Assembly (NCBI RefSeq): GCF_011801125.1
Contig: NZ_CP046171.1
Coordinates: 6,820,001-6,884,000, forward strand
DNA from: Nocardia brasiliensis
GTDB lineage: Bacteria > Actinomycetota > Actinomycetes > Mycobacteriales > Mycobacteriaceae
Reading direction: 5' to 3'
Length of the DNA: 64,000 bases
How positions within the stretch are numbered: the first letter of the stretch is position 1; each line of letters opens with the position of its first letter. Of this stretch, positions 29,743 to 39,845 are shown piece after piece. Made by a program: the position numbers and the translations under genes. The notes under the pieces were generated by a model. The model had not been told where the DNA came from. It saw only the letters and a program-made list of their open reading frames with translations, and searched no databases.

Positions 29743-30617
29743 CGAAATCCGACCCCGGCGACGATGCCGGGGCCGTCGAGCACCACCCCGTGGACGCCGT
29801 GCCGTCCACGGAACTCGCGCGACGGCCGGACAGCTCGGTCTTACGCGGCGACGAATCCCCTTCGCGCGTCTCCTATCCCGTGGCCACCGTGCGCGCGGCA
29901 ACCGGCGTCGCACGGGTCACCTGGAGCGCGGTGACCGGTGTGACCGCGTGGGGTGTCGACACCGCGGTCGGAGTCGGCGCGACCGTCGTGCAGCGCAGCA
30001 TCCAGGGCGTGCCGCCGCGAGAAGTGCTGGCCGAGGCCGAATCCGAGGTGCGCGATCGGGTGCGCCGGGCACTCGGGCTGCCCGAGACGCCGAACGAGCC
30101 TGCCGGACAACCCGTTCCGACGCTGCGCGAGCAGGGCGCGGCGCTGTTGCGCCTGTCGGCGGGCACGCACGGCGAGGACGAGAACCATCCGGCCTTCGCG
30201 GGCATGCTCGCCGAGCTGACCCCCGACGAGGCCCGCATCCTGCGCTTCCTGCACATGGACGGCCCGCAGCCCTCGATCGATATCCGCACCGGACGCCAGC
30301 GACTCGGCGCGGAACGGGCCGCCTCCATGCTGACGCTGGTCGGCGAGCAGGCCGGACTGCGTTTCCCGAACCGGATCCAGCAGTACCTGACCAACCTGCG
30401 CAGGCTCGGACTGGTCGAGCACACCCGCGAGCCGGTCGGCAACCCGAACCGGTATCAGCTGCTGGAAGCGCAGGCGCCGGTGCGAGAACTGTTGAAGCGC
30501 TCCGGTTTCGGCACCAAGGTGACCTACCGCAGCGTGGGGCTCACCGGGTTCGGCGCGGACTTCGTCCGCACCTGCATTCCGGTCGTCGTGTCCGACGACC
30601 GGGCGGCCGGACACTGA
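29733..30617 (+). CDS. DUF4393-like protein, copy 2
   Basis: A 294-residue paralogue of the 27268-28158 product. Matching blocks are LAELTPDEARILRFLHMDGPQPSIDIRTGRQRLG and FPNRIQQYLTNLRRLGLVEHTREPV, then GLTGFGADFVRTC at the end. A central stretch, VTAWGVDTAVGVGATVVQ, may be membrane-associated. ATG at 29733 lies inside the last codons of the DUF445 gene, so the two are translationally coupled. This ties DUF4393 and DUF445 into one functional unit. Role unknown; phage-defence (Abi) annotations of the family are speculative here. Confidence 0.75.
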   Translation: MAVAKSDPGDDAGAVEHHPVDAVPSTELARRPDSSVLRGDESPSRVSYPVATVRAATGVARVTWSAVTGVTAWGVDTAVGVGATVVQRSIQGVPPREVLAEAESEVRDRVRRALGLPETPNEPAGQPVPTLREQGAALLRLSAGTHGEDENHPAFAGMLAELTPDEARILRFLHMDGPQPSIDIRTGRQRLGAERAASMLTLVGEQAGLRFPNRIQQYLTNLRRLGLVEHTREPVGNPNRYQLLEAQAPVRELLKRSGFGTKVTYRSVGLTGFGADFVRTCIPVVVSDDRAAGH

Positions 30618-30642
30618 CCGGGTACGAACCGGCCGGGACCGC

Positions 30643-32436
30643 CTAGACGTTCTCGGCCAGTTCCATCCAGCGTTCCTCGGCGGCCTCCTTGTCGGCGACC
30701 ACCTGCTTGAGTTCGGCGTTGAGGGTGACGAGCTTGTCCGGGTCGGTGGCGGCGTCGGCGAGCGCGGTGTGCAACCGCTGCTCGCGTTCGTCGAACTTCT
30801 CGATGGCGCGTTCCAACCGCGCCAGTTCCTTGCGCGCGGCGCGCTGGGCCGCGGCATCGGTCACCGGGGCCGCTGACTTGGCCTCGGCCGTGGCCGACCG
30901 CGCGGCGGCCTGCCCCTGTGCCGCACGCTTTTTCAGGTACTCGTCGATGCCGCCGGGCAGGTTGGTGAGCTTGCCGTCGCCGAACAGCGCCCAGGTGGTA
31001 TCGCAGATGCGCTCGATCAGATAGCGGTCGTGACTGATCACCACCAGGGTGCCCGCCCAGTTGTCGAGCAGGTCCTCGAGCTGTTGCAGGGTATCGATGT
31101 CGAGATCGTTGGTCGGCTCGTCGAGCAGCAGCACGTTCGGCTCGGCCATCAGGATGCGGGTCAGCTGCAGCCTGCGCCGCTCGCCGCCGGACAGGTCGCC
31201 CACCGGTGTGCGCTGGCGCGCTGGGCTGAAGCCGAGTCGCTCAGCCAGCTGGCCCGCGGAGATCTCCTTGTCGCCGAGCATGATTCGCTGTGCGACCTGC
31301 TGCACCGCCTCGAGCACCCGCATCTCGGTCGGCAGATCGTCGAGTTCCTGTCGCAGCCAACCGATCTGCACCGTCTGACCCTGAATACGCTTGCCCGCGG
31401 CGGGTTCGGTGTCCCCGGCCAGGGTGCGCAGCAGCGTCGTCTTACCCGAGCCGTTCACCCCGACCAAGCCGACCCGCTCGCCCGGCGCGAGCCGCCAGGT
31501 CAGATCGCGCACCAGCTCCCGGCCGTCCGGGGTGGTGAGGGTGGTGTCCTCCAGCTCGATCACGACGCGGCCGAGGCGCTTGCGGGCGAACGCGGCCAGC
31601 GAGACGCTGTCGCGCGGCGGCGGCACATCGGCGATCAACGCCTCGGCCGCCTCCACCCGATAGCGCGGCTTGGAGGTGCGGGCCTTCGCGCCGCGGCGCA
31701 GCCAGGCCAATTCCTTGCGGGCCAGATTGCTGCGCCGCGCCTCGGCGGCATCGGCCTGCCTGGCGCGTTCGGCGCGCGCGAAAATCCAATCGCCGTAACC
31801 ACCCTCGTAGCTTTCGACCTTGCCGCCGACCACCTCCCAGGTGGCGGTGGCCACGGTGTCGAGGAACCAGCGATCGTGGGTCACCACGACGAGGGCGCTG
31901 CGGCGCTCGAGCAGATGCGCGGCCAGCCACTGCACGCCCTCGACGTCGAGATGGTTGGTCGGCTCGTCGAGCACGAGCAGGTCCAGGTCGCGCACCAGGG
32001 CGGCGGCCAGCGCGACGCGGCGCCGTTCCCCGCCGGAGAGGTTGTCGATCGAGGTCTCCAGGCCGAGCCCGGCGATGCCGATCCCCTCCAGCACCGAGCG
32101 GATGCGCGGATTGGCGGCCCACTCGTGTTCGGCGACATCCTCTTTCATCGCGTCGTCGGCGAGCCCCGCCAGCACGACGGACCCGACCGTCGCCCCCTCC
32201 GGCAGCACGCCGCGCTGGGTGACCACCGCGAGCCGGAGCCCGCCGACCCGGCTGACTCGGCCGCTGTCCGGCGGTTCGAGGCCGGTGAGCACCTCGAGCA
32301 GGGTCGTCTTGCCTCCACCGTTGAGACCGACGACCCCGATGCGCTCGCCCGCGTGCACGCCGAGTGACACGTTGTCGAGCAGCGGGGTGATCCCGAAGCT
32401 CTTGGAGACTTGCTCGAGGTTGATCAGGTTGGACAT
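30643..32436 (-). CDS. ABC-F family ATPase (Uup-like)
   Basis: A 597-residue ABC-F protein with two ATPase cassettes and no membrane domain. Cassette 1 has Walker A GLNGGGKTTLLE (about residue 37), signature LSGGERRRVALA and LLVLDEPTNHLDVEGVQW. Cassette 2 has VNGSGKTTLL, LSGGERRRLQL and LLLDEPTNDLDIDTLQQLE. The C-terminal 70 residues are a charged coiled coil, as in Uup. ABC-F proteins act on ribosomes or in DNA-branch processing; drug-resistance members also exist, but no resistance signature is evident. ATG at 32436 has GAAGG four bases upstream. Confidence 0.88.
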   Translation of the reverse strand: MSNLINLEQVSKSFGITPLLDNVSLGVHAGERIGVVGLNGGGKTTLLEVLTGLEPPDSGRVSRVGGLRLAVVTQRGVLPEGATVGSVVLAGLADDAMKEDVAEHEWAANPRIRSVLEGIGIAGLGLETSIDNLSGGERRRVALAAALVRDLDLLVLDEPTNHLDVEGVQWLAAHLLERRSALVVVTHDRWFLDTVATATWEVVGGKVESYEGGYGDWIFARAERARQADAAEARRSNLARKELAWLRRGAKARTSKPRYRVEAAEALIADVPPPRDSVSLAAFARKRLGRVVIELEDTTLTTPDGRELVRDLTWRLAPGERVGLVGVNGSGKTTLLRTLAGDTEPAAGKRIQGQTVQIGWLRQELDDLPTEMRVLEAVQQVAQRIMLGDKEISAGQLAERLGFSPARQRTPVGDLSGGERRRLQLTRILMAEPNVLLLDEPTNDLDIDTLQQLEDLLDNWAGTLVVISHDRYLIERICDTTWALFGDGKLTNLPGGIDEYLKKRAAQGQAAARSATAEAKSAAPVTDAAAQRAARKELARLERAIEKFDEREQRLHTALADAATDPDKLVTLNAELKQVVADKEAAEERWMELAENV

Positions 32437-32544
32437 GGATCCTTCCGGGCTGCGCGGTGCGGGGAGCGATACTCGCCCTGAGCCAGGGTACTGAGCGCCG
32501 CCGCACCGGCCACGACCAGCTGAGCGGTCCGCCGGGTTGCGGAG

Positions 32545-32600
32545 CGAACAGCGTTCGTCTACATTCACTCTACGAACAAGGTTCGTAACGAACCATGTTC
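32545..32600. promoter_or_regulatory. Array of three GAAC-N3-GTTC palindromes
   Basis: Three copies of an 11-bp palindrome lie in the divergent region: GAACAGCGTTC (32546-32556), GAACAAGGTTC (32574-32584) and GAACCATGTTC (32590-32600). The second extends to ACGAAC-N3-GTTCGT, and the half-sites also form GTTCGT-A-ACGAAC (32581-32593). Centre spacings are 28 and 16 bases. The LLM oxidoreductase start lies about 106 bases downstream and the ABC-F start about 109 upstream. The pattern fits a TetR-type or other dimeric regulator, but no regulator gene is adjacent. Confidence 0.7.
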
Positions 32601-32706
32601 ATTCGACGAGGGCTTCCCGGGAACCAGAGCCGCGGGTGGAAGCCCCACCTCGCCGGGCGAGGTGCGTGAGGGCGGCCGATCCCTTCCCCCTTTCTGGAGG
32701 TCTCCC

Positions 32707-33555
32707 ATGCATGTCGGTCTCGGCCTGCCCATTTCCGATCCCGTGACGCTGCTCGACTGGGCAAGGCGCGCCGACGCCGGTCCATTCAGCACGCTCGGCC
32801 TGCTCGATCGACTCGTCTACGACAACCCCGAACCGCTCGTCGCGCTTGCCGCGCTGGCCGGCGCCACCACCCGCATCAAGCTGCAGACCGAGGTGCTGAT
32901 CGCGCCGCTGCGCGAGCCCGCGCTGCTGGCCAAGCAGGCCGCCACCCTCGACCGCATGTCCGGCGGCCGCTTCGTGCTCGGCCTCGGCGTCGGCGGTCGC
33001 CCCGACGACCACATCGCCTCCGGGACCGACCTGCGCACCCGCGGTCGCCGCCTGGACGAACAGCTCGCCGTGCTGCGCCGGATCTGGGCGGGCAAGCCCT
33101 ACGCCGCCGACTGCGGCCCGATCGGCCCGGCGCCACTGCGCCCCGAGGGCCCCGAACTCCTCTTCGGCGCCTTCCAACCCGCCGCGATCGATCGGGTGGG
33201 GCGCTGGGGCGGTGGGCTGCTCGCCGCCGCGGCGCCCTCGTGGGCGGGCGGCCTCTTCGAGACCGCCCGCCGCTCCTGGACCGAGCACGGCCGCCCCGGC
33301 GCGCCACGCATCGTCGCCCAGGTCAATGTCGCACTGGGCGACCCTGATCTGATCACCGCCGCCCGCGCCGCGATGGGCGCCTACTACGCGTTCAGCGGCC
33401 GAGCCGACTACATGGTCGACGCCATGCTCACCACTCCCGCCGACATCCGCACGGCGATCACGCAATTCGCCGACCTCGGCGCCGACGAGGTCATGTGCTA
33501 CTGCTACGGAAGCGATGCCGACCAGGTCCAGCGCCTCGCCGACGTGATCGCCTGA
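32707..33555 (+). CDS. LLM-class flavin/F420-dependent oxidoreductase
   Basis: A 282-residue TIM-barrel oxidoreductase of the luciferase-like monooxygenase family. Supporting blocks are HVGLGLPISDPVTLLDWARRADAGPF at the start, TTRIKLQTEVLIAPLREPALLAKQAATLDRMSGGRFVLGLGVGG near residue 70, and a C-terminal PADIRTAITQFADLGADEVMCY. Actinobacterial members often use F420. ATG at 32707 has GGAGG six bases upstream. A palindrome array lies in its leader. It ends one base before the convergent ispE stop. Substrate unknown. Confidence 0.83.
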   Translation: MHVGLGLPISDPVTLLDWARRADAGPFSTLGLLDRLVYDNPEPLVALAALAGATTRIKLQTEVLIAPLREPALLAKQAATLDRMSGGRFVLGLGVGGRPDDHIASGTDLRTRGRRLDEQLAVLRRIWAGKPYAADCGPIGPAPLRPEGPELLFGAFQPAAIDRVGRWGGGLLAAAAPSWAGGLFETARRSWTEHGRPGAPRIVAQVNVALGDPDLITAARAAMGAYYAFSGRADYMVDAMLTTPADIRTAITQFADLGADEVMCYCYGSDADQVQRLADVIA

Positions 33556-34491
33556 TCAGTGCTTTCCGGGTGCCTCACTGTTGAGTACCCGCGCACCCGC
33601 GACCGGCCCGCTGGCGGTGCGGACGCTGCGGCACACACCCGCGCCCGCCAACTCGGCCGCCACCGCCACCGCGGATTCCTCACTCGCACAGAGGAATGCG
33701 CAGGTGGGTCCGGAGCCGGAGACCAAGCCCGCCAGCGCGCCCGCGTTGACGCCCGCACGCAGGGTGCGCCGCAGCTCCGGCTTCAGCGACAGCGCCGCCG
33801 CCTGTAGGTCGTTGCCGAGCAGCGGGGCGAGCTGCACCGGGTCACCGAAGGCCAGGGCCTGCATGAGCTGCTGCGGTTCGCCGAGCCGGGGCGGAGTGCC
33901 GTTGGCGCGCAGCCGATCCAGTTCGGCGAACACCGCAGGCGTGGACAGCCCGCCCTTGGCCAGGGCGAGCACCCAGTGAAACGTGTTGCGGGACAGCACA
34001 GGGAGCAGCCGCTCGCCGCGTCCGGTGCCGAGCGCGGTGCCACCGTGCAGCGCGAAGGGCACATCGCTGCCGAGTTCGGCGGCGAGGGCGGCGAGTTCGT
34101 CCCGGCCGAGCCCGAGATCCCACAGTTCGTTGAGGCCGACCAGCGCCGCGGCGGCGTCGGCGCTTCCGCCGGCCATGCCGCCCGCCACCGGAATCCCCTT
34201 GGCGATGGCGATTTCCACCAGGGGTGCCCGCCCCGCCAGGTGCGCGAGCCGCACGGCGGCTTTCCACACCAGATTGGTGCGATCGGTCGGCACCTCCGCG
34301 GCGCCCTCACCGGATACCCGCACCGCGAGCGAGGCGGCCGGGGCGATCTCCAGATCGTCGCTGAGCGAGAGCGCTTGGAACACTGTCGTCAGGTCGTGGA
34401 AGCCGTCCGCGCGCAGGTCACCGACACCGAGATGGAGGTTCACCTTGGACGGTGCCCGCACGGCGATGGGACTTGGGACAACTGACAGCAC
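33556..34491 (-). CDS. ispE: 4-diphosphocytidyl-2-C-methyl-D-erythritol kinase
   Basis: IspE phosphorylates CDP-ME in the MEP pathway to isoprenoids, which feeds decaprenyl phosphate for cell-wall synthesis. It is a GHMP kinase: [23 protein letters not shown] near residue 12, ATP-binding [17 protein letters not shown] near residue 100, [20 protein letters not shown], and the C-terminal [11 protein letters not shown]. The length is 311 residues. The GTG start at 34491 is used by default; a shorter N-terminus is possible. In M. tuberculosis ispE (Rv1011) also lies next to ksgA. Confidence 0.95.
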   Translation of the reverse strand: MLSVVPSPIAVRAPSKVNLHLGVGDLRADGFHDLTTVFQALSLSDDLEIAPAASLAVRVSGEGAAEVPTDRTNLVWKAAVRLAHLAGRAPLVEIAIAKGIPVAGGMAGGSADAAAALVGLNELWDLGLGRDELAALAAELGSDVPFALHGGTALGTGRGERLLPVLSRNTFHWVLALAKGGLSTPAVFAELDRLRANGTPPRLGEPQQLMQALAFGDPVQLAPLLGNDLQAAALSLKPELRRTLRAGVNAGALAGLVSGSGPTCAFLCASEESAVAVAAELAGAGVCRSVRTASGPVAGARVLNSEAPGKH

Positions 34492-34688
34492 GATGCCCTA
34501 GCGTAACGGGTGGGCTCGGCGGTTGCTCGCGTCGATATGCGCCTTTCACCCGATGTGAATCTTTCGGTTACGGCAATCCGCCGCCGAGAGCATCGATCCA
34601 GCGCCGCACGTCGCGGCAACCATCACCCGAGGCGGCGGACCCGATGATCCGGGTCACGTCGGCAACCCGGCGATCACCACTTGCCAGC

Positions 34689-34707
34689 CATACCCCTTAG
34701 GGGTATG
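34689..34707. promoter_or_regulatory. CsoR-type copper operator upstream of copper chaperone
   Basis: CATACCCCT-T-AGGGGTATG, a perfect 9+1+9 palindrome 61 bases before the CopZ-like start. CCCC/GGGG-cored palindromes flanked by AT are typical of CsoR sites. A second perfect palindrome, GGGGGTACCCCC, lies at 34720-34731. Together they imply copper-responsive control by a CsoR encoded elsewhere. Confidence 0.78.
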
Positions 34708-34767
34708 TTCGAATCAGTCGGGGGTACCCCCGGCCCGTATTATCGAAAGAAAGCGAAGGAGTCGGAG

Positions 34768-34974
34768 ATGCCCAGTTCCACCTACACCGTCGCGGGGATG
34801 ACCTGCGGACACTGCGTGAGCTCCGTCAAGACGGAGATCGGCAAGATCGACGGTGTCACCAGCGTCGACGTCGACCTCGCCTCCGGCGCGGTCACGGTCG
34901 CGAGCACCGCCCCGATCGCGGACGCCGCCATCGCCGCCGCCGTGGACGAGGCCGGGTACGAAGTCACCGTCTGA
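34768..34974 (+). CDS. copZ: Copper chaperone CopZ-like (heavy-metal-associated domain)
   Basis: A 68-residue single HMA domain. The metal site GMTCGHC (residues about 9-15) has the CxxC that binds Cu(I), and the fold ends GYEVTV. CopZ passes Cu(I) to a CopA ATPase or a sensor. ATG at 34768 has GAAGGAG upstream. A CsoR-type operator lies in its promoter, and a strong terminator follows, so it is its own transcript. No copA or csoR is in the window. Confidence 0.9.
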   Translation: MPSSTYTVAGMTCGHCVSSVKTEIGKIDGVTSVDVDLASGAVTVASTAPIADAAIAAAVDEAGYEVTV

Positions 34975-35025
34975 CCACCCGACCCGGTCGAAACCGGCCG
35001 GTCCCCAGGGTTTTTCGGATACCGG

Positions 35026-35055
35026 AAGCCGGACGGCACCCCGCCGTCCGGCTTT
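35026..35055 (+). terminator. Intrinsic terminator after copZ
   Basis: AAGCCGGACGGC (35026-35037) pairs with GCCGTCCGGCTT (35043-35054) around a five-base loop, ending in TTT. It closes the single-gene copper transcript. Confidence 0.8.
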
Positions 35056-35103
35056 CGCGTGCGGGCACTAATATGACGTTTTCTGTAGTGTGCCCCACAC
35101 GAA

Positions 35104-35306
35104 TCATCCACAGGCTCATCCACATCCGGCGATACCGGCGGCCGCGGCGTGGCCACCGCATGGCAGCCCGTCGGCCCTCAGCGAGCCATACCCGCGATGA
35201 GCTGGGCTTATTGCGTCACGCGGATCGATAAGGCGGGCAATCGAATCGGCGGCTGGCCCACGCCGCAAATCCGGCTCCGGCCATCCCTTGACCCGAGTTA
35301 TCCACA
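35104..35306. repeat. DnaA-box-like motifs downstream of ksgA
   Basis: TCATCCACA occurs at 35104-35112 and 35116-35124, a 12-base period, and TTATCCACA, a perfect classical DnaA box, at 35298-35306. All are on the plus strand in a 287-base gap (35056-35342) with no gene. This is far from a typical origin context, so a DnaA-binding or titration site is possible but unproven. Confidence 0.4.
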
Positions 35307-35342
35307 ATGCGCATCGCCGAAACAGCTGGTCGGGAAACCAGG

Positions 35343-36224
35343 TCAGGCCTGCGCGGCCAACCGGACGAACGCCGCGGTATCGAGGGTCTCGCCCCGCGCC
35401 GTCGGGGCGATGCCCGCGGCGACCAGGCGCCGTTCGGCCTCGGCGGGCGAACCGGCCCAGCCGGAAAGCGCCGCGCGCAGCGTCTTTCGTCGTTGTGCGA
35501 ACGCGGCGTCGACCACCTCGAACACGCGCCGCCGGTGCTCGGCATCGATCGGCCACGGCGGTTCGGCATACCGTTCGACCCGGACCAGGCCCGAATCGAC
35601 CCGCGGCACCGGCCAGAAGACCTGGGTACCGACGGCGCCTGCGCGCCGCACCTTGCCGAAGAAGCCCGCCTTCACGCTCGGCACGCCGTAGATGCGGTTG
35701 CCCGGCTCGGCGGCGAGCCGATCGGCCACCTCCGCCTGCACCATCACCAAAGAGACCGCGATGCTCGGCAATTCGGCGAGCAGATGCAGCAGCACCGGCA
35801 CCGCGACGTTGTAGGGCAGGTTCGCCACCAGCGCGGTCGGCGTCGCGGGCAGGTCGGCGGCCGCGACCCGCAGCGCGTCGGCGTGCACCACCGACAGTCG
35901 GTCGGCCAGCTCCGGCGCCCGATCGGCGACAGTGACCGGCAGGTGCCGCGCGAGCACCGGATCGATCTCGACGGCGACCACCGAGTCCACCACGTCGAGC
36001 AGCGCCAGCGTCAGCGACCCCAGCCCGGGACCGACCTCGAGCACCACGTCGTCGCGACCGACGCCGGCCGCCGCGACGATCCGGCGCACGGTGTTCGCGT
36101 CGTGCACGAAGTTCTGCCCGAGCTGCTTGGTCGGCCGGACGCCGAGTCGCTCGGCCAGCACCCGCACCTCGGCGGGCCCCAGCAGGGCGGCACTCCCACG
36201 ACCAGCAATTTCGGCTTCGGACAC
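35343..36224 (-). CDS. ksgA: 16S rRNA dimethyladenosine transferase KsgA
   Basis: KsgA (RsmA) dimethylates A1518 and A1519 of 16S rRNA, a late step in 30S assembly. The SAM-binding motifs are [16 protein letters not shown] near residue 35, [12 protein letters not shown] (motif I), and [14 protein letters not shown] (motif IV, NLPY). The length is 293 residues. The start is a GTG at 36224. The order ispE-ksgA-rpfB-tatD follows M. tuberculosis Rv1011-Rv1008, with the copZ and lipase genes inserted. Confidence 0.95.
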   Translation of the reverse strand: MSEAEIAGRGSAALLGPAEVRVLAERLGVRPTKQLGQNFVHDANTVRRIVAAAGVGRDDVVLEVGPGLGSLTLALLDVVDSVVAVEIDPVLARHLPVTVADRAPELADRLSVVHADALRVAAADLPATPTALVANLPYNVAVPVLLHLLAELPSIAVSLVMVQAEVADRLAAEPGNRIYGVPSVKAGFFGKVRRAGAVGTQVFWPVPRVDSGLVRVERYAEPPWPIDAEHRRRVFEVVDAAFAQRRKTLRAALSGWAGSPAEAERRLVAAGIAPTARGETLDTAAFVRLAAQA

Positions 36225-36256
36225 CCAGAGAACCTATCAATCCCCGCCCGGCGGGC

Positions 36257-37423
36257 CTACCGCTCGGCCGGGCTCGCCTTGATGCGGTCCAGGAAGGAGT
36301 CGATGGCGGTCTGCATGGACGGACTGATCTCGGTGTGCCGACCGGTGCCGACGACGGTCTGGAAGTCGACCCGGTTGGCGGCGAACTGCGCGACCAGCGC
36401 GGCGTGCAGCGGGGAGGGCACGACCGTGTCGGTGGCATTGAGCAGCAACAGGATCGGCGCGTTGTATCCGGCGGTCGGCACGGTCAGGTATTCGTTCAGC
36501 GCGGAGCGGATGGGCTCGGTGCCCAGCGACTCGTCGAGCAGGTCACCGACGCCAAGGCCGTGCACCCGCTCCCCGATGCGGTCCAGGCACAGCGTGCCGA
36601 CGCTGTCCAGCACGGCCCGGCCCTGCGGGGTGAGGTACTGGTCGACACGCACGTCGGGGTGGGCGGCGCGCAACCCGGCCAGGATGCTGACGAAGAAGCT
36701 CATCGCGCCGTCGGTGTCGGGCAGCGCGGGCACGAGCGGACCGGCCAGCGGCAGCACCTTCTCCACATCGGACTCGGGATCGATCGATATCGTGCCGCGG
36801 AAATCCAGGTCCGGCGCGTAGGTCACCTGCCGATGCGCGGTGGCCAGCGCGGCCTGCCCGCCCTGTGAACCACCGAAAACCGCCCAGGTGCGCGAGAGTT
36901 CGGGATGGGCGGCGCGCGCCGCGTGCAGCAGGTCCAGCGTGGCCGTCGCCTCAGTGCTGATCTCGAGATAGGGATGCGGACCGGTGTTGAACCGGCCGAG
37001 CCCGAGATAGTCGGGCGCGACCACCGCGAAGCCGCGGGCCAGGAAACTTTGGATCAGCCGTTCCTCCCTGGCCCGGCTCTCCGGGTAGGGCCGGCCGGAC
37101 GGATCGGACTGCCCGCCGCAACCCATCCCGAGCCCGGTGGTGCCGTGGTCGTAGGCGATGATCGGCCAGCCCGCGGCAGGCGGCGTGCCCCGCGGCACGA
37201 ACAACGCCCCGCTGGCCGGCCGCGGCGTCCCGTCCGAGCCGCGCATCCAGTACTCGAGCACCGAGCCGCCCGAGGTGCCGCGCCAGCCGTCCGGCCGCGC
37301 GGTCTCCGAGATCAGCGACCCGGGGGCCGCCGCGTTGGCGGGTGCGGCGGGGACGAGCAACGCGGCGCTCACCGACAACGCCGTCACCGCGATCGCTCGC
37401 TTGCACATCTGGACAACTCGCAC
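36257..37423 (-). CDS. Secreted alpha/beta-hydrolase, LIP-type lipase-like
   Basis: A 388-residue secreted hydrolase of the secretory lipase (LIP) family. The signal peptide KRAIAVTALSVSAALLV...APANA covers about residues 8-32. The catalytic serine is expected in FGGSQGGQAA (G-x-S-x-G, about residue 200), with an Asp in LLNATDTVVP and a His in GTGRHTEIS. WPIIAYDHGTTGLGMGC is typical of the oxyanion region. GTG at 37423 has GAGG six bases upstream; ATG at 37408 is possible. It is inserted between ksgA and rpfB, so probably accessory. Confidence 0.8.
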   Translation of the reverse strand: MRVVQMCKRAIAVTALSVSAALLVPAAPANAAAPGSLISETARPDGWRGTSGGSVLEYWMRGSDGTPRPASGALFVPRGTPPAAGWPIIAYDHGTTGLGMGCGGQSDPSGRPYPESRAREERLIQSFLARGFAVVAPDYLGLGRFNTGPHPYLEISTEATATLDLLHAARAAHPELSRTWAVFGGSQGGQAALATAHRQVTYAPDLDFRGTISIDPESDVEKVLPLAGPLVPALPDTDGAMSFFVSILAGLRAAHPDVRVDQYLTPQGRAVLDSVGTLCLDRIGERVHGLGVGDLLDESLGTEPIRSALNEYLTVPTAGYNAPILLLLNATDTVVPSPLHAALVAQFAANRVDFQTVVGTGRHTEISPSMQTAIDSFLDRIKASPAER

Positions 37424-37559
37424 CGCACACCTCACAACCCGACCCACACGTCCCAAACCTGGACGAGTGTATAGATCAGCCGGATAGTGCCGGGTCAGCG
37501 TGGCGCGGCCCCGAAGCACAGGCGAAATCCCGGTCGCACCACAGTGACCCGGGTCACCC

Positions 37560-38777
<1,218 letters not shown>

Positions 38778-38934
38778 CTAAAGTCGCTTCAGCTGGGGCT
38801 TTCAATATCACGGAGCGATATCGACGCCGCAGGTTAATCACGAAACGGGGCTATGACAGTGACGTAGGACACATTTCGCATGTCCAGGGCCCTTACGGGT
38901 ATCCGCGCGCGGGCTCGCGGAATTAGACGGATGA

Positions 38935-39762
38935 TCAGATTCCGTAGACGCGCCGCGCGTTCGCGGTACTGATCTTCGCGAGTTCCGCCGGGTCCTGTTC
39001 GCGCAATTGTGCGAGTGCGCGCACGGTGTACGGCAGGCAATACGGTTCGTTGGGCGCACCGCGAAATGGATGCGGCGTCAGATAGGGCGCGTCCGTTTCG
39101 ACCAGAATTTGCGCATCGGGCACGACCTTCGCGGCCTCACGCAACTCGTGCGCATTCTTGAAACTCACCGTGCCGGAGAAACTCAGCACATAGCCCTCGG
39201 CCACACACGACAGCGCCATATTCGTGTCCGAGGAAAAGCAGTGGAAGATCACGGTGTCCGGCGCGCCCTCGTCGAGCAGCACGGTCAGCAGATCATGATC
39301 GGCCTCGCGATTGTGGATCATCAACGGTTTGCCCAGCCGCTTCGCCAGGTCGATATGCCAGCGGAAGCCCTCGATCTGGGTCTCGATATCGGCGCAGCCG
39401 TCGAGCTTGCCCGGCCAGTAGTAGTCCAGGCCGGTCTCGCCGATCGCGACCACCCGAGGATCGGCGCCGAGGCGTTCCAGTTCCGCCTTCGCCGCGTCGT
39501 CGAGCGCGTTCGCGCGCGTCGGATGCAGCGCGACCGCGGCGTACACCCGCGAATCCCAGTGCGCCGCTTGCACGGCCCATCGCGCCGCGGCCAGATCGTC
39601 GGCGACGGTCACCACCTGGCCGACGCCGACCGAGGCGGCGCGGTCCACGATCGCCGCGGTCGAGGCCGCGTCGGTGGCGCCGCAGGCATCGAGATGGGTG
39701 TGCGCGTCGATGATCGGCGCGAGCGGCTCCGGCAGGTCCGGAGCTGGGCGCTTGCCGCTCAC
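38935..39762 (-). CDS. tatD: TatD-family metal-dependent DNase
   Basis: TatD nucleases are TIM-barrel metallo-hydrolases with 3'-5' exonuclease activity. Metal ligands come from IIDAHTHLD (residues about 17-25, H-x-H), [17 protein letters not shown] with the Glu, [16 protein letters not shown] and ETDAPYLTP. The length is 275 residues. It is divergent from metG, as Rv1008 is from Rv1007c, and precedes rpfB by 190 bases. Confidence 0.93.
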   Translation of the reverse strand: MSGKRPAPDLPEPLAPIIDAHTHLDACGATDAASTAAIVDRAASVGVGQVVTVADDLAAARWAVQAAHWDSRVYAAVALHPTRANALDDAAKAELERLGADPRVVAIGETGLDYYWPGKLDGCADIETQIEGFRWHIDLAKRLGKPLMIHNREADHDLLTVLLDEGAPDTVIFHCFSSDTNMALSCVAEGYVLSFSGTVSFKNAHELREAAKVVPDAQILVETDAPYLTPHPFRGAPNEPYCLPYTVRALAQLREQDPAELAKISTANARRVYGI

Positions 39763-39845
39763 CGCGGACCCCCGGCGACGCCGGCGAGCGTGCAGTGGAT
39801 GTTCACGCGAACGAGGAAGAGCACGCGGATTACAGTAGACCCACC

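Noticed and set aside
32545..32600. LexA/SOS boxes in the GAAC/GTTC array
   Set aside because: Actinobacterial LexA sites need a four-base spacer (CGAAC-N4-GTTCG). All three palindromes here have three bases, and neither neighbour is an SOS gene.
35104..35306. Chromosomal replication origin
   Set aside because: Only one perfect box plus two variants, no dnaA-dnaN neighbours and no AT-rich unwinding region.
39763..39845. T-box or methionine riboswitch before metG
   Set aside because: The metG leader is only about 80 bases and shows no T-box sequence or S-box fold.
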